From Thalassotalea crassostreae (GTDB lineage Bacteria; Pseudomonadota; Gammaproteobacteria; Enterobacterales; Alteromonadaceae): a stretch of DNA of 64,000 nucleotides. Each line of letters begins with the position of its first letter. Within the stretch, counting starts at the first letter, position 1. Where the stretch lies: NCBI RefSeq assembly GCF_001831495.1, contig NZ_CP017689.1, forward strand, positions 3,410,001-3,474,000, in the 5' to 3' direction. Both the position numbers and the translations under genes were made by a program. This document shows positions 30,166 to 40,454 of this stretch, one piece after another. The notes under the pieces were generated by a model. That model made no database searches and had not been told where the DNA came from. It saw nothing but the letters and a program-made list of their open reading frames with translations.

Positions 30166-31680
30166 TTAGTATTTTGCAGCTTGGTCCTTACCAACCATAG
30201 TCGCTTTAATAAATTGACGTAAATCTTCGTTTGATTGCTTTAAATCTTCATGGCGAAGATACATCATATGGCCGCTTTCATAACCTTTAAAACTCAATCG
30301 AGATTTCATTTTAGAACTTGGGTCAAGTTGCCACATTGTATATTTGGCATCAAAGTAATTTGTTGCGCCATCAAAGTAGCCTGCCTGGAACATCACATTT
30401 AAATATGGATTTTGCGCCATTGCTTGGCGTAGGTTTTCACCAGTATTATTGTTTTCGCGATCCCATGGATGAACATTACCAAACATGTTGTATTTGATGT
30501 CGGTTTTATAATTTAAATGTTCACGCATGTAGTAATTAATTGCCGGCGTAAATGAGTGCAACCAAGACGTTAGTTCCGCATAAAAATCAGGGCTATCGCC
30601 GATGTCTTGCTTATCAATGCCAAGGTAGCGTGAATCTAAACGGCCGATAGTAAATCCACGTTCACGCAATAATTCTTTCCAATAAAAGCGAGTAGGAATA
30701 TCTAGGTTGGCCTTAATCACAGTATCAACGGTCAAACCCGAGTACTTTGCTACTTGCTCAGCAACCTTTTGTTTTTCTTCTGCTTCAATAAAGCCGCCCA
30801 TTGCTAGCGCTGGCAGATATTTATTGATAGTGAAGGTTTCAACTTTTGCAAGTAAATCAGCAAGGCTTAACTGCTGTAATTCTTCGGTAAGCGCTTTGTG
30901 ATACCAAGCAGCTGCTGCATAGTAAGGTAAACGATTAGCAACTTTTACCGGACCATCACGCTCAATACCAATGCCCGTAGGTGATACCAAAACTACGCCG
31001 TTTAAATACATCCATTGACGGTTTTGTAATTCAAGAGATAAACCTGAAACACGGGTTGTACCGTAACTCTCACCAATAAGGTATTTAGGCGACTGCCAAC
31101 GTTCATTGCGAGTCACAAAAGTATTCAACCATTCGGCTAAATATTTTACATCGGCATTGACCCCAAAAAACATACTCTTTTGTTTATCTTTAGCTGGGTA
31201 TTTGCCGTCTTTATCTTTGAGAATGCGTGAATAACCGGTATTTACTGGGTTTACAAATACGATATCAGCAACATCTAGTACTGAATACGGGTTTGTTTTC
31301 ACACCATAAGGCTGTAACGGGTACCCTTCGTCATCGATATTAATAACCATAGGTCCGGTATAAGCAATATGCATCCACACAGAGGCTGAACCAGGACCAC
31401 CATTAAAAGAAATCAGTAATGGACGTGATGCTCGGTCTTTTACATTATCTCGTTGATAGTAAGTGTAATGAAGACTGGCAATAGCGTCACCATTATCATT
31501 CCACAATGGCTGCGTACCTGCGGTAGCGGTATAGGTGAAGGTATCACCATTAACCTTAGTTTTGTGTTTGCTAACCACTTTATGGTCGGCATCAAAGCTC
31601 AGCGCATTATCGCCAGCTTGTGCAATTGAAAAGGTTGAAACTATACAGAAAAGGAAAGAACTTATTATTAAATTTTTCAT
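30166..31680 (-). CDS. S10-family serine carboxypeptidase
   Basis: 504 residues with a signal peptide (cleavage after AQAG region). Carboxypeptidase Y-type motifs are NGGPGSASVW, nucleophile elbow GESYGTTR, the Asp-bearing AGYFDGATN region and the His in ESGHMMY. S10 enzymes remove C-terminal residues, often at low pH; bacterial members are exported. Placed between the yigB operon and the peroxidase gene, with no clear partner. Confidence 0.9.
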   Translation of the reverse strand: MKNLIISSFLFCIVSTFSIAQAGDNALSFDADHKVVSKHKTKVNGDTFTYTATAGTQPLWNDNGDAIASLHYTYYQRDNVKDRASRPLLISFNGGPGSASVWMHIAYTGPMVINIDDEGYPLQPYGVKTNPYSVLDVADIVFVNPVNTGYSRILKDKDGKYPAKDKQKSMFFGVNADVKYLAEWLNTFVTRNERWQSPKYLIGESYGTTRVSGLSLELQNRQWMYLNGVVLVSPTGIGIERDGPVKVANRLPYYAAAAWYHKALTEELQQLSLADLLAKVETFTINKYLPALAMGGFIEAEEKQKVAEQVAKYSGLTVDTVIKANLDIPTRFYWKELLRERGFTIGRLDSRYLGIDKQDIGDSPDFYAELTSWLHSFTPAINYYMREHLNYKTDIKYNMFGNVHPWDRENNNTGENLRQAMAQNPYLNVMFQAGYFDGATNYFDAKYTMWQLDPSSKMKSRLSFKGYESGHMMYLRHEDLKQSNEDLRQFIKATMVGKDQAAKY

Positions 31681-31820
31681 TGTATTCTCTAGCTTAGAAC
31701 AATCGTTGTCACCAAAGTTGGTGATTTTGTAGGTTATATTAGATGGCTAGTGCAAATTATACAAATTGATTAAACCTGATAAACAGATTGGCTTGGCTAC
31801 TTTGTCTATTGCAGAATCTA

Positions 31821-32534
31821 TTATAGGAAAATAGTCAGCTGCTCAACGAAATCAAACTCTGCATTTGGCAGCACTTTAAGAGGCTTTTTGCGAATACCAA
31901 ACTCATTGTTGTTTACCCAAATCGTTTGGCAACCTGCCGACAAGGCACCATAAATATCGGCGTGAGTACAATCACCGATATGTAGCAGTTCGCTTGGTGT
32001 TATCGCAAGATCGTCGCAGGCTTTACTAAACATATCATTTTCAGGTTTTTGTAAGTTACCAGCGCCAGCAAAATAACAATGCTCAAAATATTCACTAATG
32101 CCGATTTCGTCGATGCCAACATTGCCGTTGGAAATTGCCACTAATGGGAAACGTTGTTGCAATTGTGCTAGTAATTCTTTTACGGGTTGTGGCACTTGCA
32201 GGTTATTACGATGAGATAAAAAGAAGTCTAAACCTTGTTGCGCTTTGTTCGCAGCATCAAGGCTTGAGTATCCTAGCGCTTGCATTCCTGACTGGATACA
32301 AGCGAGGCGTAAAGCAGTAACATCATGACAAAGTTCAGGTTGATTGGTTAAACAAACTTGGCGGTGTTGCCACCAATAATCACTGCCCAATGCCGAACAT
32401 TCAGGTGCTGCAGACATTAAAAATTGCTGCAGCTCTAATTCCGCTTTACTGATCACAGGATGGTTATCGTAAAGCGTATCATCAAGATCAAAGCTTATGG
32501 CCTTGAATGAGGACAAGCGACGATAAAAGCGCAT
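31821..32534 (-). CDS. yigB: HAD-superfamily phosphatase YigB-like
   Basis: 237 residues with HAD motifs: FDLDDTLYDNH (I), AISNGN (II), Lys in LQKPENDMF (III) and HIGDCTHADIYGA (IV). E. coli YigB dephosphorylates FMN and other small substrates. It begins one base after the DUF484 stop, so it belongs to the lptM-lysA-dapF operon; in many relatives xerC sits between these two genes. Confidence 0.88.
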   Translation of the reverse strand: MRFYRRLSSFKAISFDLDDTLYDNHPVISKAELELQQFLMSAAPECSALGSDYWWQHRQVCLTNQPELCHDVTALRLACIQSGMQALGYSSLDAANKAQQGLDFFLSHRNNLQVPQPVKELLAQLQQRFPLVAISNGNVGIDEIGISEYFEHCYFAGAGNLQKPENDMFSKACDDLAITPSELLHIGDCTHADIYGALSAGCQTIWVNNNEFGIRKKPLKVLPNAEFDFVEQLTIFL

Positions 32535-32535
32535 G

Positions 32536-33270
32536 TTACAGGCCTATTTTGCGCAACTGCTTTACTAACAACTTAGCAACTAGCGTGCGAAACTGATTCA
32601 ACAACAAGGTGTCCATAGATGGGTTGAAGTGCTCTGCATCACTCGATGCTATGGCAATAAAACCTAAGCACTCATCTTCATGAGAAAGTTGTACTAACAC
32701 CACAGAGCCAACAACGGCATCATCAAATAACTGTTGTTTTTCATCATCGGCTAATCGACCAAAATAGTATTCAGAATTAGCAAAACGTTTTTCTATAATT
32801 GAACCGCAGTCGTTTTTAACAATGGATTCATGACCTAGCTCAAATTCTTTATTCGTTAAAAATAATTTAAACGAAGATAAGTTTAACAATTGAGTCGTGG
32901 TGTTGGTTAAGTAATCAAGAAATTCGCTTGGATTATTGCTATCAATAAGATTTAAATACAGATCATTATAAACCGTGAACAATTGTTCATTGTAATTAGC
33001 CACCGTTAATAACGAGGTAATTTCTTCTTCTAATAAATGAATCTTTTGACGTTGGATTTGTTGCTGACGCTCGACTAACGACACCACACCTCGACTGCTG
33101 TCAGAAAACCTAAGGTTGGCCACGACATTAGGGTTACGAGCGAAAAAATCTGGATTGTCTTGTAGGTAAGTACTTACCATCTCATCAGTAATCGCCAACG
33201 TTTCTACATCTAAATCATCGGCATTGATTGGTGCATTATTTTTATTATTCACTGCGTTTGAGTCGCTCAT
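32536..33270 (-). CDS. DUF484-family protein
   Basis: A 244-residue cytoplasmic protein of the DUF484 family: [39 protein letters not shown] coiled region, and a GAF-like C-terminal half. The biochemical role is unknown; the gene is conserved between dapF and xerC in gammaproteobacteria. Its ATG overlaps the dapF stop by four bases, so the two are translationally coupled. Confidence 0.92.
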   Translation of the reverse strand: MSDSNAVNNKNNAPINADDLDVETLAITDEMVSTYLQDNPDFFARNPNVVANLRFSDSSRGVVSLVERQQQIQRQKIHLLEEEITSLLTVANYNEQLFTVYNDLYLNLIDSNNPSEFLDYLTNTTTQLLNLSSFKLFLTNKEFELGHESIVKNDCGSIIEKRFANSEYYFGRLADDEKQQLFDDAVVGSVVLVQLSHEDECLGFIAIASSDAEHFNPSMDTLLLNQFRTLVAKLLVKQLRKIGL

Positions 33271-34097
33271 AGTTGTAGTTGTCCATCAAATACATGTTCA
33301 GTTGGACCGGTCATTTTCACTGGATTTCCAGGACCTTTCCAATAAATTTTTAGTTTTCCACCTGGTAATTCTACGGTTACATTGTTTGCCAATTTACCCT
33401 GAGTAATACCAACAACCACAGCAGCACAAGCGCCACTGCCACAGGCTAATGTTTCCGCTGCGCCGCGTTCATATACGCGAAGCTTAACGTACTTAGGGCT
33501 AACTACTTCCATAAAACCAACATTCGCACCTTCAGGAAAACGTTCATGTTCAGCTAATGATTTACCTAAAGTATTTACTGGTGCTTCTAACACATTATCA
33601 ACGGTCACAACACAGTGCGGGTTGCCCATAGATACTGTGCCGCAAAAAACCGTTTGGTCATCGGCACGTAAAATATAAGTGCCTTCTTCTTTTTGCGCCG
33701 TAAATGGTACTTTCGCCGGATCAAATTTAGGGATCGGCATGGTTACTGTCACTTGGTTATCGCGCTCAATATGTAAAGTCATACGACCGGAAGCGGTGGT
33801 CACTTTCACTTTGTTTTTATTGATCAAGCCTTTCATCAAGACAAAACGAGCAAAACATCGAGCACCATTACCGCATTGACTTACTTCACTGCCATCGGCA
33901 TTAAAAATTCGATAATGAAAATCCAAATCAGGATCATAAGGTGGCTCGACAATTAATAACTGGTCAAAGCCTATACCAAAATTACGATCAGATAATTTTT
34001 TGATCTGCTCATTTGACAAATATACGCTTTGCGTAACATTGTCCAGCACCATAAAGTCATTACCTAGACCATGCATTTTGGAAAAATTAACTAACAT
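33267..34097 (-). CDS. dapF: Diaminopimelate epimerase
   Basis: 276 residues with the two catalytic Cys: Cys75 in [11 protein letters not shown] and the second in [11 protein letters not shown] near residue 218. It interconverts LL- and meso-diaminopimelate for lysine and peptidoglycan synthesis. It follows lysA, whose substrate it produces. Confidence 0.97.
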   Translation of the reverse strand: MLVNFSKMHGLGNDFMVLDNVTQSVYLSNEQIKKLSDRNFGIGFDQLLIVEPPYDPDLDFHYRIFNADGSEVSQCGNGARCFARFVLMKGLINKNKVKVTTASGRMTLHIERDNQVTVTMPIPKFDPAKVPFTAQKEEGTYILRADDQTVFCGTVSMGNPHCVVTVDNVLEAPVNTLGKSLAEHERFPEGANVGFMEVVSPKYVKLRVYERGAAETLACGSGACAAVVVGITQGKLANNVTVELPGGKLKIYWKGPGNPVKMTGPTEHVFDGQLQL

Positions 34098-34138
34098 AGT
34101 AACGTCTAAATTCCGTAGTTTGAATGCAACCTAAAAGG

Positions 34139-35386
34139 TTACGGTAACAAGGCTTCGCCTTGCCATAAAGATTTGATAGTTTCGCGCTCACGGATTACAT
34201 AAGCGTTTTCACCATCAACCATTACTTCGCACGCTCGTGGACGTGAATTATAATTTGAGCTCATGGTAAACCCATAGGCACCAGCACTTCTAACGGCAAG
34301 TAAGTCACCAGCTTCAATTGCCAGTTCACGTTCTTTACCTAAAAAGTCTCCGGTTTCACATACCGGACCAACCACATCGTATTCACGAGAAGTGGCGCTT
34401 TCATTAATGGTAACAGGTACAATTTCTTGCCATGCTTGATATAAAGCCGGACGAATTAAATCGTTCATGGCCCCATCAACAATGGCAAAATGCTTATCTT
34501 CGTTGGTTTTTAAAAACTCAACTTCAGTTACTAAAATGCCAGCGTTTGCCATAATTGCTCGACCTGGTTCGTAGATAAGCTCTAGATCGTAACCCTGCAT
34601 TTTATCCGCTATTGCTTTTGCATATTCACTCGGGTGCGGTGGTGTTTCACCTTGATAAGGTACACCTAAACCTCCGCCAACATCTAAGTGACTTAACTTA
34701 ATGCCGTTTTCAGCAAGACTGTCTACAAGCATCAATACTCTATCAAGGGCATCTAAAAATGGTTGTACTTCGGTTAACTGTGAACCGATATGGCAATCAA
34801 CGCCTCGTACATCTAAATTAGACATCGCCGCTGCTTTCTTATAAATGCTTACTGCTTGGTCAATTGGAATACCAAACTTATTATCTTTTAATCCGGTCGA
34901 TATATATGGATGTGTACCAGCATCTACATCTGGATTTACTCGCATCGAAATAGGCGCACGCATATTTTTAGCTACAGCAACTTCATTTATACGGCTAAGC
35001 TCGGCTTCGGATTCAACATTAAAGCAATGAATACCTTTGTCTAAAGCATAGGCTATTTCGTCAGCCTTTTTACCAACACCCGAGAACACAACTTTAGCCG
35101 GATCACCACCCGCTTCAATAACACGAGCCAACTCACCCTTTGATACGATATCAAAGCCACTACCCAATCTCGCCATTACATTTAGAATTGCTAAATTTGA
35201 ACTCGCTTTCACTGCGTAACAAATCAAATGTTTCATACCTTTGGCAGCATCATTAAATGCGTGCCAATGACGCTCAATTGTCGCGCGAGAATACACGTAT
35301 AAAGGCGTGCCATGAGTTTTTGCAAGTTCGCTTACTGAACATTGTTCTGCATATAAGCTATTATTTTGACGGTTAAAAAAATCCAC
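34139..35386 (-). CDS. lysA: Diaminopimelate decarboxylase
   Basis: A 415-residue fold-III PLP enzyme; PLP lysine Lys60 (CYAVKASSNLAIL), GGGLG phosphate loop, EPGRAIMANAG, and the catalytic CETGDFLG. It makes L-lysine from meso-diaminopimelate. Operon order lptM-lysA-dapF places consecutive pathway genes together. Confidence 0.97.
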   Translation of the reverse strand: MDFFNRQNNSLYAEQCSVSELAKTHGTPLYVYSRATIERHWHAFNDAAKGMKHLICYAVKASSNLAILNVMARLGSGFDIVSKGELARVIEAGGDPAKVVFSGVGKKADEIAYALDKGIHCFNVESEAELSRINEVAVAKNMRAPISMRVNPDVDAGTHPYISTGLKDNKFGIPIDQAVSIYKKAAAMSNLDVRGVDCHIGSQLTEVQPFLDALDRVLMLVDSLAENGIKLSHLDVGGGLGVPYQGETPPHPSEYAKAIADKMQGYDLELIYEPGRAIMANAGILVTEVEFLKTNEDKHFAIVDGAMNDLIRPALYQAWQEIVPVTINESATSREYDVVGPVCETGDFLGKERELAIEAGDLLAVRSAGAYGFTMSSNYNSRPRACEVMVDGENAYVIRERETIKSLWQGEALLP

Positions 35387-35443
35387 TAGTTGTTCCTGGA
35401 ATTGTCCATTAAAAAAACATTTATTTATGTTCTTTCATTAAAA

Positions 35444-35596
35444 TCAGTTATTGTTTTGTTGTTCGTTATTTTTAGTTTGTTCTACTGTCTTTTCAGTTTC
35501 AGACTCAGTTTCGTACAACGGCCCTTTTAAGCCGCAGCCTGCAAGCGTAAAAATAAGTATGGATAATACAACATTTAGTCGGGTTTTATTAATCAT
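35444..35596 (-). CDS. lptM: Small LPS-assembly lipoprotein LptM (YifL)
   Basis: A 50-residue lipoprotein: MINKTRLNVVLSIL then LAGCGLKGPLY, the diagnostic LptM/YifL lipobox and CGLKGPLY start of the mature part (Cys21), and a polar Glu/Asn-rich tail. E. coli LptM assists oxidative maturation of the LptD translocon. Position upstream of lysA-dapF and divergent from cyaY matches relatives. An in-frame ATG four codons upstream (35608) is an alternative start. Confidence 0.9.
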   Translation of the reverse strand: MINKTRLNVVLSILIFTLAGCGLKGPLYETESETEKTVEQTKNNEQQNNN

Positions 35597-35727
35597 TTTA
35601 TTTTCCATTAACAAGATATCGTTTTATAATCGCATGCAGCGTTGAAAAATTTAAGTAAAATAACAACTTTTAGCATAAATAGTATCAATACCGAACTTTA
35701 TTACTTACCAAAGCATTGGAAAAAAAT

Positions 35728-36048
35728 ATGAACGATAGTCAATACAACATCCTCGCCGAAGACTTATTACTCGCCCTTGAAGAGGCAATTGAAGACTGCG
35801 GTGAAGATATTGATTATGAAAGCGTTGGCGGATTATTAACGTTAACTTTTGTAAATGGAACAAAAATCATTATTAATAAGCAAGCTCCACTGCATCAAGT
35901 TTGGGTGGCAACAAAATTCAACGGCCACCACTTTGATTATATCGATGGCAAATGGATTGATAAACGCGAAGGCGGTGAATTTTGGCAATTTATGTCAAAC
36001 GCCGTAAGCGTACAAGCAGACGCACAAGTTTTACTTAGCGCAGAATAA
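35728..36048 (+). CDS. cyaY: Iron-sulfur cluster assembly protein CyaY (frataxin)
   Basis: A 106-residue bacterial frataxin: acidic helix ALEEAIEDCGEDIDYE, VGGLLTLTFVNGTKIIINKQ and HQVWVATKFNGHHFDY are characteristic. It binds iron and regulates IscS-driven Fe-S cluster assembly. A frame from a TTG at 35716 is longer, but the ATG at 35728 fits the family N-terminus and has a GGAAAA site. Divergent from lptM and followed by hemC. Confidence 0.95.
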   Translation: MNDSQYNILAEDLLLALEEAIEDCGEDIDYESVGGLLTLTFVNGTKIIINKQAPLHQVWVATKFNGHHFDYIDGKWIDKREGGEFWQFMSNAVSVQADAQVLLSAE

Positions 36049-36123
36049 TTGCATTCAAATTAATCGCTAAACTTCTAACATTTAACTAATGGTCAATACC
36101 GTTAGTAAGCAAGAGAATTTAAA

Positions 36124-37056
36124 ATGACCCAACAAACGCTAAAAATAGCGACTCGAAAAAGTGCATTGGCTTTATGGCAGGCTGAATTTGTTAAAGCTCG
36201 ACTGGAGCACTTTCATCCTGAACTCACCGTAGAATTAGTGCCAATGGTAACTAAAGGCGATATTATCCTTGATTCACCATTGTCAAAAGTGGGCGGTAAA
36301 GGCTTGTTCGTCAAAGAACTTGAAGTTGCTATGTTAGAAGGCCGCGCCGATATCGCTGTGCATTCAATGAAAGATGTTCCTGTTGAGTTTCCAGAAGGTT
36401 TAGGTTTGGAAATTATCTGTGAACGTGAAGACCCGCGTGACGCTTTTGTTTCTAACACTATAAATAGTTTGGCCGAACTGCCACAAGGCGCGATTGTTGG
36501 TACATCGAGTTTACGCCGTCAATGTCAAATAAAGGCGTTACGTCCTGATCTAGATATCAGAGATTTACGCGGCAACGTTAACACCCGCTTAGCGAAATTA
36601 GACGATGGTCAGTACGATGCCATTATTCTCGCGGCAGCGGGATTGATTCGTTTAGAAATGCCTGCGCGTATTCGTGAATTTATCGAGCCAGAAGTCATGT
36701 TACCAGCGAATGGTCAAGGTGCTGTTGGTATTGAGTGTCGTGTTGATGATGAACGAGTTAAATCGTTACTTGCGCCACTTGAGCATACAGAAACTCGTCA
36801 TCGTGTATTGGCGGAACGAGCAATGAACAGAGCACTTGAAGGTGGTTGTCAGGTACCAATTGGCAGTTATGCCACTATCACTGGTAATGAAGTTTTCCTT
36901 CGTGGCTTAGTGGGCGCAATTGATGGCAGCACAATTTTACACAGTGAAGTAAGCGGTAACGTTAACGACGGTGAGCAGTTAGGCAACCAGCTAGCTGAGC
37001 AGTTACTTAAACTTGGTGCCGATGTGATTTTAAAGCAGGTATATGAGCAAAAATAA
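36124..37056 (+). CDS. hemC: Hydroxymethylbilane synthase (porphobilinogen deaminase)
   Basis: 310 residues. The dipyrromethane cofactor is carried by Cys242 in [12 protein letters not shown], the same position as in E. coli; [11 protein letters not shown] starts the protein and GTSSLRRQ marks the active-site cleft. It joins four porphobilinogens. The end overlaps the hemD start by 14 bases. Confidence 0.97.
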   Translation: MTQQTLKIATRKSALALWQAEFVKARLEHFHPELTVELVPMVTKGDIILDSPLSKVGGKGLFVKELEVAMLEGRADIAVHSMKDVPVEFPEGLGLEIICEREDPRDAFVSNTINSLAELPQGAIVGTSSLRRQCQIKALRPDLDIRDLRGNVNTRLAKLDDGQYDAIILAAAGLIRLEMPARIREFIEPEVMLPANGQGAVGIECRVDDERVKSLLAPLEHTETRHRVLAERAMNRALEGGCQVPIGSYATITGNEVFLRGLVGAIDGSTILHSEVSGNVNDGEQLGNQLAEQLLKLGADVILKQVYEQK

Positions 37057-37789
37057 TCGTAATATTCTGCTAACCCGGCCTAAAGACAAATCCGATGAAT
37101 TGGCTAAGGTGCTTGCACCTATAGCCGATCATATCGACATTACGCCGTTATTTAATTATCGCCAAGGTCCGCAATTTTCAATATTAAGCGACCAGCTAAG
37201 ACAACTCTCTCCAGATTTTGTTATTTTTATTAGTCCTGCTGCGGTGCGTTTTGCATCTCAGCATTTTGATTCTAATGAAGAAATGCAACGCTGTTTTTCA
37301 AAGTGCAAAATCATTACCGTTGGTAGCGCAACCAAACTGGTACTGCAGGAATATTTATCGCAACCAATCACAGTGCCGACAACCCATAACAGTGAAGGCA
37401 TTTTGGCGTTGCCAGAATTTCAACAAGTCGAACAAAAGTCTATCCTCATCATTCGAGGTAATGGTGGTAGAGAACTTCTAAAACAAGAGTTACAGCACCG
37501 AGGTGCAATTGTTGCCTATAATGAAGTGTATGAACGTAATTGGTTGTCACTAAACAAAAGCCAAACTATTGAAAAATGGCGAAAAGATAATATTAATTTT
37601 ATTGTAATTACTTCTGGCGAGTTGTTCGATAAAACCTTATCTTATATAGATGATATGAATTGGGCGAATCGCTGCACTTGGATTGTGGCGAGCAAGCGAA
37701 TTGCCGAACAGGCAAAAGCGTATGGTTTGACTAAGGTCATTAACGCCGAAGGTGCGTCCCATCAACAAATTTTAAAGGCTATAGATTAA
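37043..37789 (+). CDS. hemD: Uroporphyrinogen-III synthase
   Basis: A 248-residue, weakly conserved two-domain enzyme closing hydroxymethylbilane to uroporphyrinogen [19 protein letters not shown], the FISPAAVRF segment and VITSGELFD are typical. Position after hemC with overlapping reading frames supports the assignment. Confidence 0.92.
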   Translation: MSKNNRNILLTRPKDKSDELAKVLAPIADHIDITPLFNYRQGPQFSILSDQLRQLSPDFVIFISPAAVRFASQHFDSNEEMQRCFSKCKIITVGSATKLVLQEYLSQPITVPTTHNSEGILALPEFQQVEQKSILIIRGNGGRELLKQELQHRGAIVAYNEVYERNWLSLNKSQTIEKWRKDNINFIVITSGELFDKTLSYIDDMNWANRCTWIVASKRIAEQAKAYGLTKVINAEGASHQQILKAID

Positions 37790-37852
37790 CATCCTTTATC
37801 TTTAGCGCAGATGCTGTACATCAAGGCTGCAGGAACGGCCAGGAATATAAAT

Positions 37853-39205
37853 ATGACTGATAAAGACAACAACAAAGAAAATGAAAGTAAAAAGCCTGCA
37901 GACAATAAAGCGGCTGACACTTCAGCAGCATCTAAAGAAGCAGCCAGCTCTGCGTCTAAACCTGTCGTTAATGCGACAAAATTAGCGGCGCAAGCAAAAT
38001 CAGCCAGTCAACAAAAAAGCACCAGCTCAAAGGTAAAGTCGTCAACGAGCAGCTCAGCTAAAACGACCTCAACAAGCAAGCCAGTTTCTAAATCAACGGC
38101 TAAACCGCTATCTAAATCTCAGTCATCATCGAGATCATTACCGGCTAAACAAAAGATATCTAAAACAGCGATATTAGCGCTACTTGTGGCGATTACTGCC
38201 GGTGGTGGTGTCGGAGCCCATTACTGGTGGCAGGAGCAACAAAGTCAATTATTAGAAAGCCGAGTAACAGAAAAAAGTGCAGTTGCCGTTGAGCGACTTG
38301 ACCAACATTTACAGCAACAAATAAGCAAACTTCAAACACAATCGAGACAACAAATATCGGCATTAATTAAAGAAGTTGAAGAAAAAAGTGGTAGTCGTAT
38401 AAAAGAGCTTGAAAACCAAATTCAAGAGCTTATCGATAGTCAGCCTGCAAACTGGCAAATTGTTGAAGCTGAATATTTAGTGCGTATGGCTGGTCGGGTA
38501 TTATGGTTACAAAAAGATGCGCAAACAGCGATATCGTTAATCGAAGATGCCGACGCTCGCTTGAAAGGTTTACGTGACCCGAGACTATTAGAAATCCGCG
38601 AATTGTTACATCAGGATATTGAGAAGCTACAAGTACTACCAAAACTTGAGCGTGACGACATCGTTCTGTCTTTAATGGGACTATCAAAACAGGTTGATGA
38701 CTTGCCATTGGCCTCGGTGGAATTGCCTGACGTTACTGAAATACAAGAAAGTACCGCATTATCCGAAGATATAAGTGATTGGCGTGAAAACCTATCGAAA
38801 TCGTGGCAACAATTTAAAGATGAATTTATTACCATTCGACGTCGTAAGGGCGATGTTGAGCCATTGATGGAACCAAAATTTGAGCAAAATTTATATCATA
38901 ATTTTGAGCTGAAATTTCAGCAAGCTCAGTGGGCAGTAACCCAAGGAAATACCATTTTATTCCGTAAAACAGTCACCGATATGCAGTTATGGTTATCAAA
39001 ATATTTTGATATGACCAAAGCGACGACTCAGCAGTTTAATGCTCGCCTTGGTGAAGTTAAAAACATGGAAGTGAATATTGAATACCCTAAAAACTTGCAA
39101 TCTGCAGTGGCATTACAAAAGCTATTAAAAGCGAATAAGAACGCTAATAAAAAATCAGCTCCAATCATAAGTTCAGCAGAATCTGTTGAGGAGAACAACT
39201 TATGA
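37853..39205 (+). CDS. hemX: HemX, putative uroporphyrinogen-III C-methyltransferase-like membrane protein
   Basis: About 450 residues. A ~90-residue low-complexity Ser/Lys/Ala/Thr region comes first, then one membrane helix (TAILALLVAITAGGGVGAHYWW), a coiled coil, and the conserved HemX domain (VEAEYLVRMAGRVLWLQKDAQTA). Biochemical role is unsettled and the methyltransferase name is historical. An ATG at 37811 extends the frame, but the ATG at 37853 has the better AGGA site and the hydrophilic start typical of the family. Confidence 0.9.
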   Translation: MTDKDNNKENESKKPADNKAADTSAASKEAASSASKPVVNATKLAAQAKSASQQKSTSSKVKSSTSSSAKTTSTSKPVSKSTAKPLSKSQSSSRSLPAKQKISKTAILALLVAITAGGGVGAHYWWQEQQSQLLESRVTEKSAVAVERLDQHLQQQISKLQTQSRQQISALIKEVEEKSGSRIKELENQIQELIDSQPANWQIVEAEYLVRMAGRVLWLQKDAQTAISLIEDADARLKGLRDPRLLEIRELLHQDIEKLQVLPKLERDDIVLSLMGLSKQVDDLPLASVELPDVTEIQESTALSEDISDWRENLSKSWQQFKDEFITIRRRKGDVEPLMEPKFEQNLYHNFELKFQQAQWAVTQGNTILFRKTVTDMQLWLSKYFDMTKATTQQFNARLGEVKNMEVNIEYPKNLQSAVALQKLLKANKNANKKSAPIISSAESVEENNL

Positions 39206-40386
39206 TACGTAACATTATTAAGTTTGTTCTAGTCATTGCATTGATCGCATTGGCGCCGATGCTGATTGATGAGAAAGGTTATATTTTGATCGCCATGGGC
39301 GATCTGACTTATGAATTAACAGTCGTAAGCGCCTTAGTATTATTAACCCTATTAGCCTTTGTCTTAATGTTCTTATTTTGGGGGACGCGTATTGGCTTTA
39401 AGTTTGGCTCAACTACGATAAAGCGCTTCGCATTTGGCAATAAAACCAAAGCCAAACGCAGTTTTCAACAAGGTATTGGCGCTTACTTAGTTGGTGACTA
39501 TAAGCATTCGCAAGATTTAATGTCTAAATGTGCTGAGCAATCGGAAATGGCCAATAGTGCTTGGTTAGTTGCCGCTAAATCTGCAGATGAATTGGCAGAT
39601 ACTGCACAAGCTCAAAACTTTCTACAGTTGATCAATGAACATCCTAAAGCTCAAGAGAATTTTAGCTTTGAAACTCTATTAGTCGCTGGTCGTATCTATT
39701 TAAAGCAACAACAGTTTGCCAAACTTAGAGCATTACTCGACAGCAATCATCGTTTTATCAATCATGATTGGCGACTACTCGGTCTAGAAGTTGAGCTTTT
39801 AGTTAGTGAGCAGAGCTATGACAAAGCCTTCGATAATTTAAAAGCGATCCGCAAAGACAAACAGCACCAAGCAGAGCAATTAAGTGCTTGGGAGCATTTA
39901 GCGTTTACTGCGTATTATCAACAATTAATCACTGCTGAAAGCGTTGAATCGGTTGCCAAGCATTATAAAGGTTTAGGTCGTAAGGAAAGGCAAAGTGAAG
40001 GTATTACGCTAGCTTATGCAAAAGTCTTGGCAAACAATGGCTTACAAAATCAGTTAGAAGATTTAGTGCTGCCGTTAGTGAAAAAAGGCGCGTCAGCAAG
40101 TTTCATTAATAAAATAAAAACTCTGCCTTACGTTAAAAGCCAACATATCATCCAAGTAGTTCAAAAACTATTACAAAAAGATCAAGAAAACACATTGTGG
40201 TTAAGTGCACTTGCGCACTTATGTGCTGGTAATAATGAGCTTGAAAAAGCGCAAAAAGCCTTTGTATCACTGTTAAAACTAGAGCAAAACAAAGAAGATC
40301 TAGAAGTTTACGCCAATGTACTGGTTTTGATGAATGAAGATCAGCAGGCAATTCGTGTTTACCAAGAAATTATGGCCAACCATTAG
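39202..40386 (+). CDS. hemY: HemY, TPR-containing inner-membrane protein
   Basis: 394 residues with two N-terminal membrane helices (about 4-22 and 38-60) and TPR-like helical repeats to the C-terminus. This is the proteobacterial HemY of the hemCDXY operon, unrelated to the oxidase of the same name. It starts inside the last codons of hemX (4-base overlap). The function in haem synthesis is undefined. Confidence 0.92.
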   Translation: MIRNIIKFVLVIALIALAPMLIDEKGYILIAMGDLTYELTVVSALVLLTLLAFVLMFLFWGTRIGFKFGSTTIKRFAFGNKTKAKRSFQQGIGAYLVGDYKHSQDLMSKCAEQSEMANSAWLVAAKSADELADTAQAQNFLQLINEHPKAQENFSFETLLVAGRIYLKQQQFAKLRALLDSNHRFINHDWRLLGLEVELLVSEQSYDKAFDNLKAIRKDKQHQAEQLSAWEHLAFTAYYQQLITAESVESVAKHYKGLGRKERQSEGITLAYAKVLANNGLQNQLEDLVLPLVKKGASASFINKIKTLPYVKSQHIIQVVQKLLQKDQENTLWLSALAHLCAGNNELEKAQKAFVSLLKLEQNKEDLEVYANVLVLMNEDQQAIRVYQEIMANH

Positions 40387-40454
40387 TGCCCTATGTCGAT
40401 ATACGCCTTCGATAGTCAGTATTTAACAACATCAAGAATTAAGATAGCCAGTCA

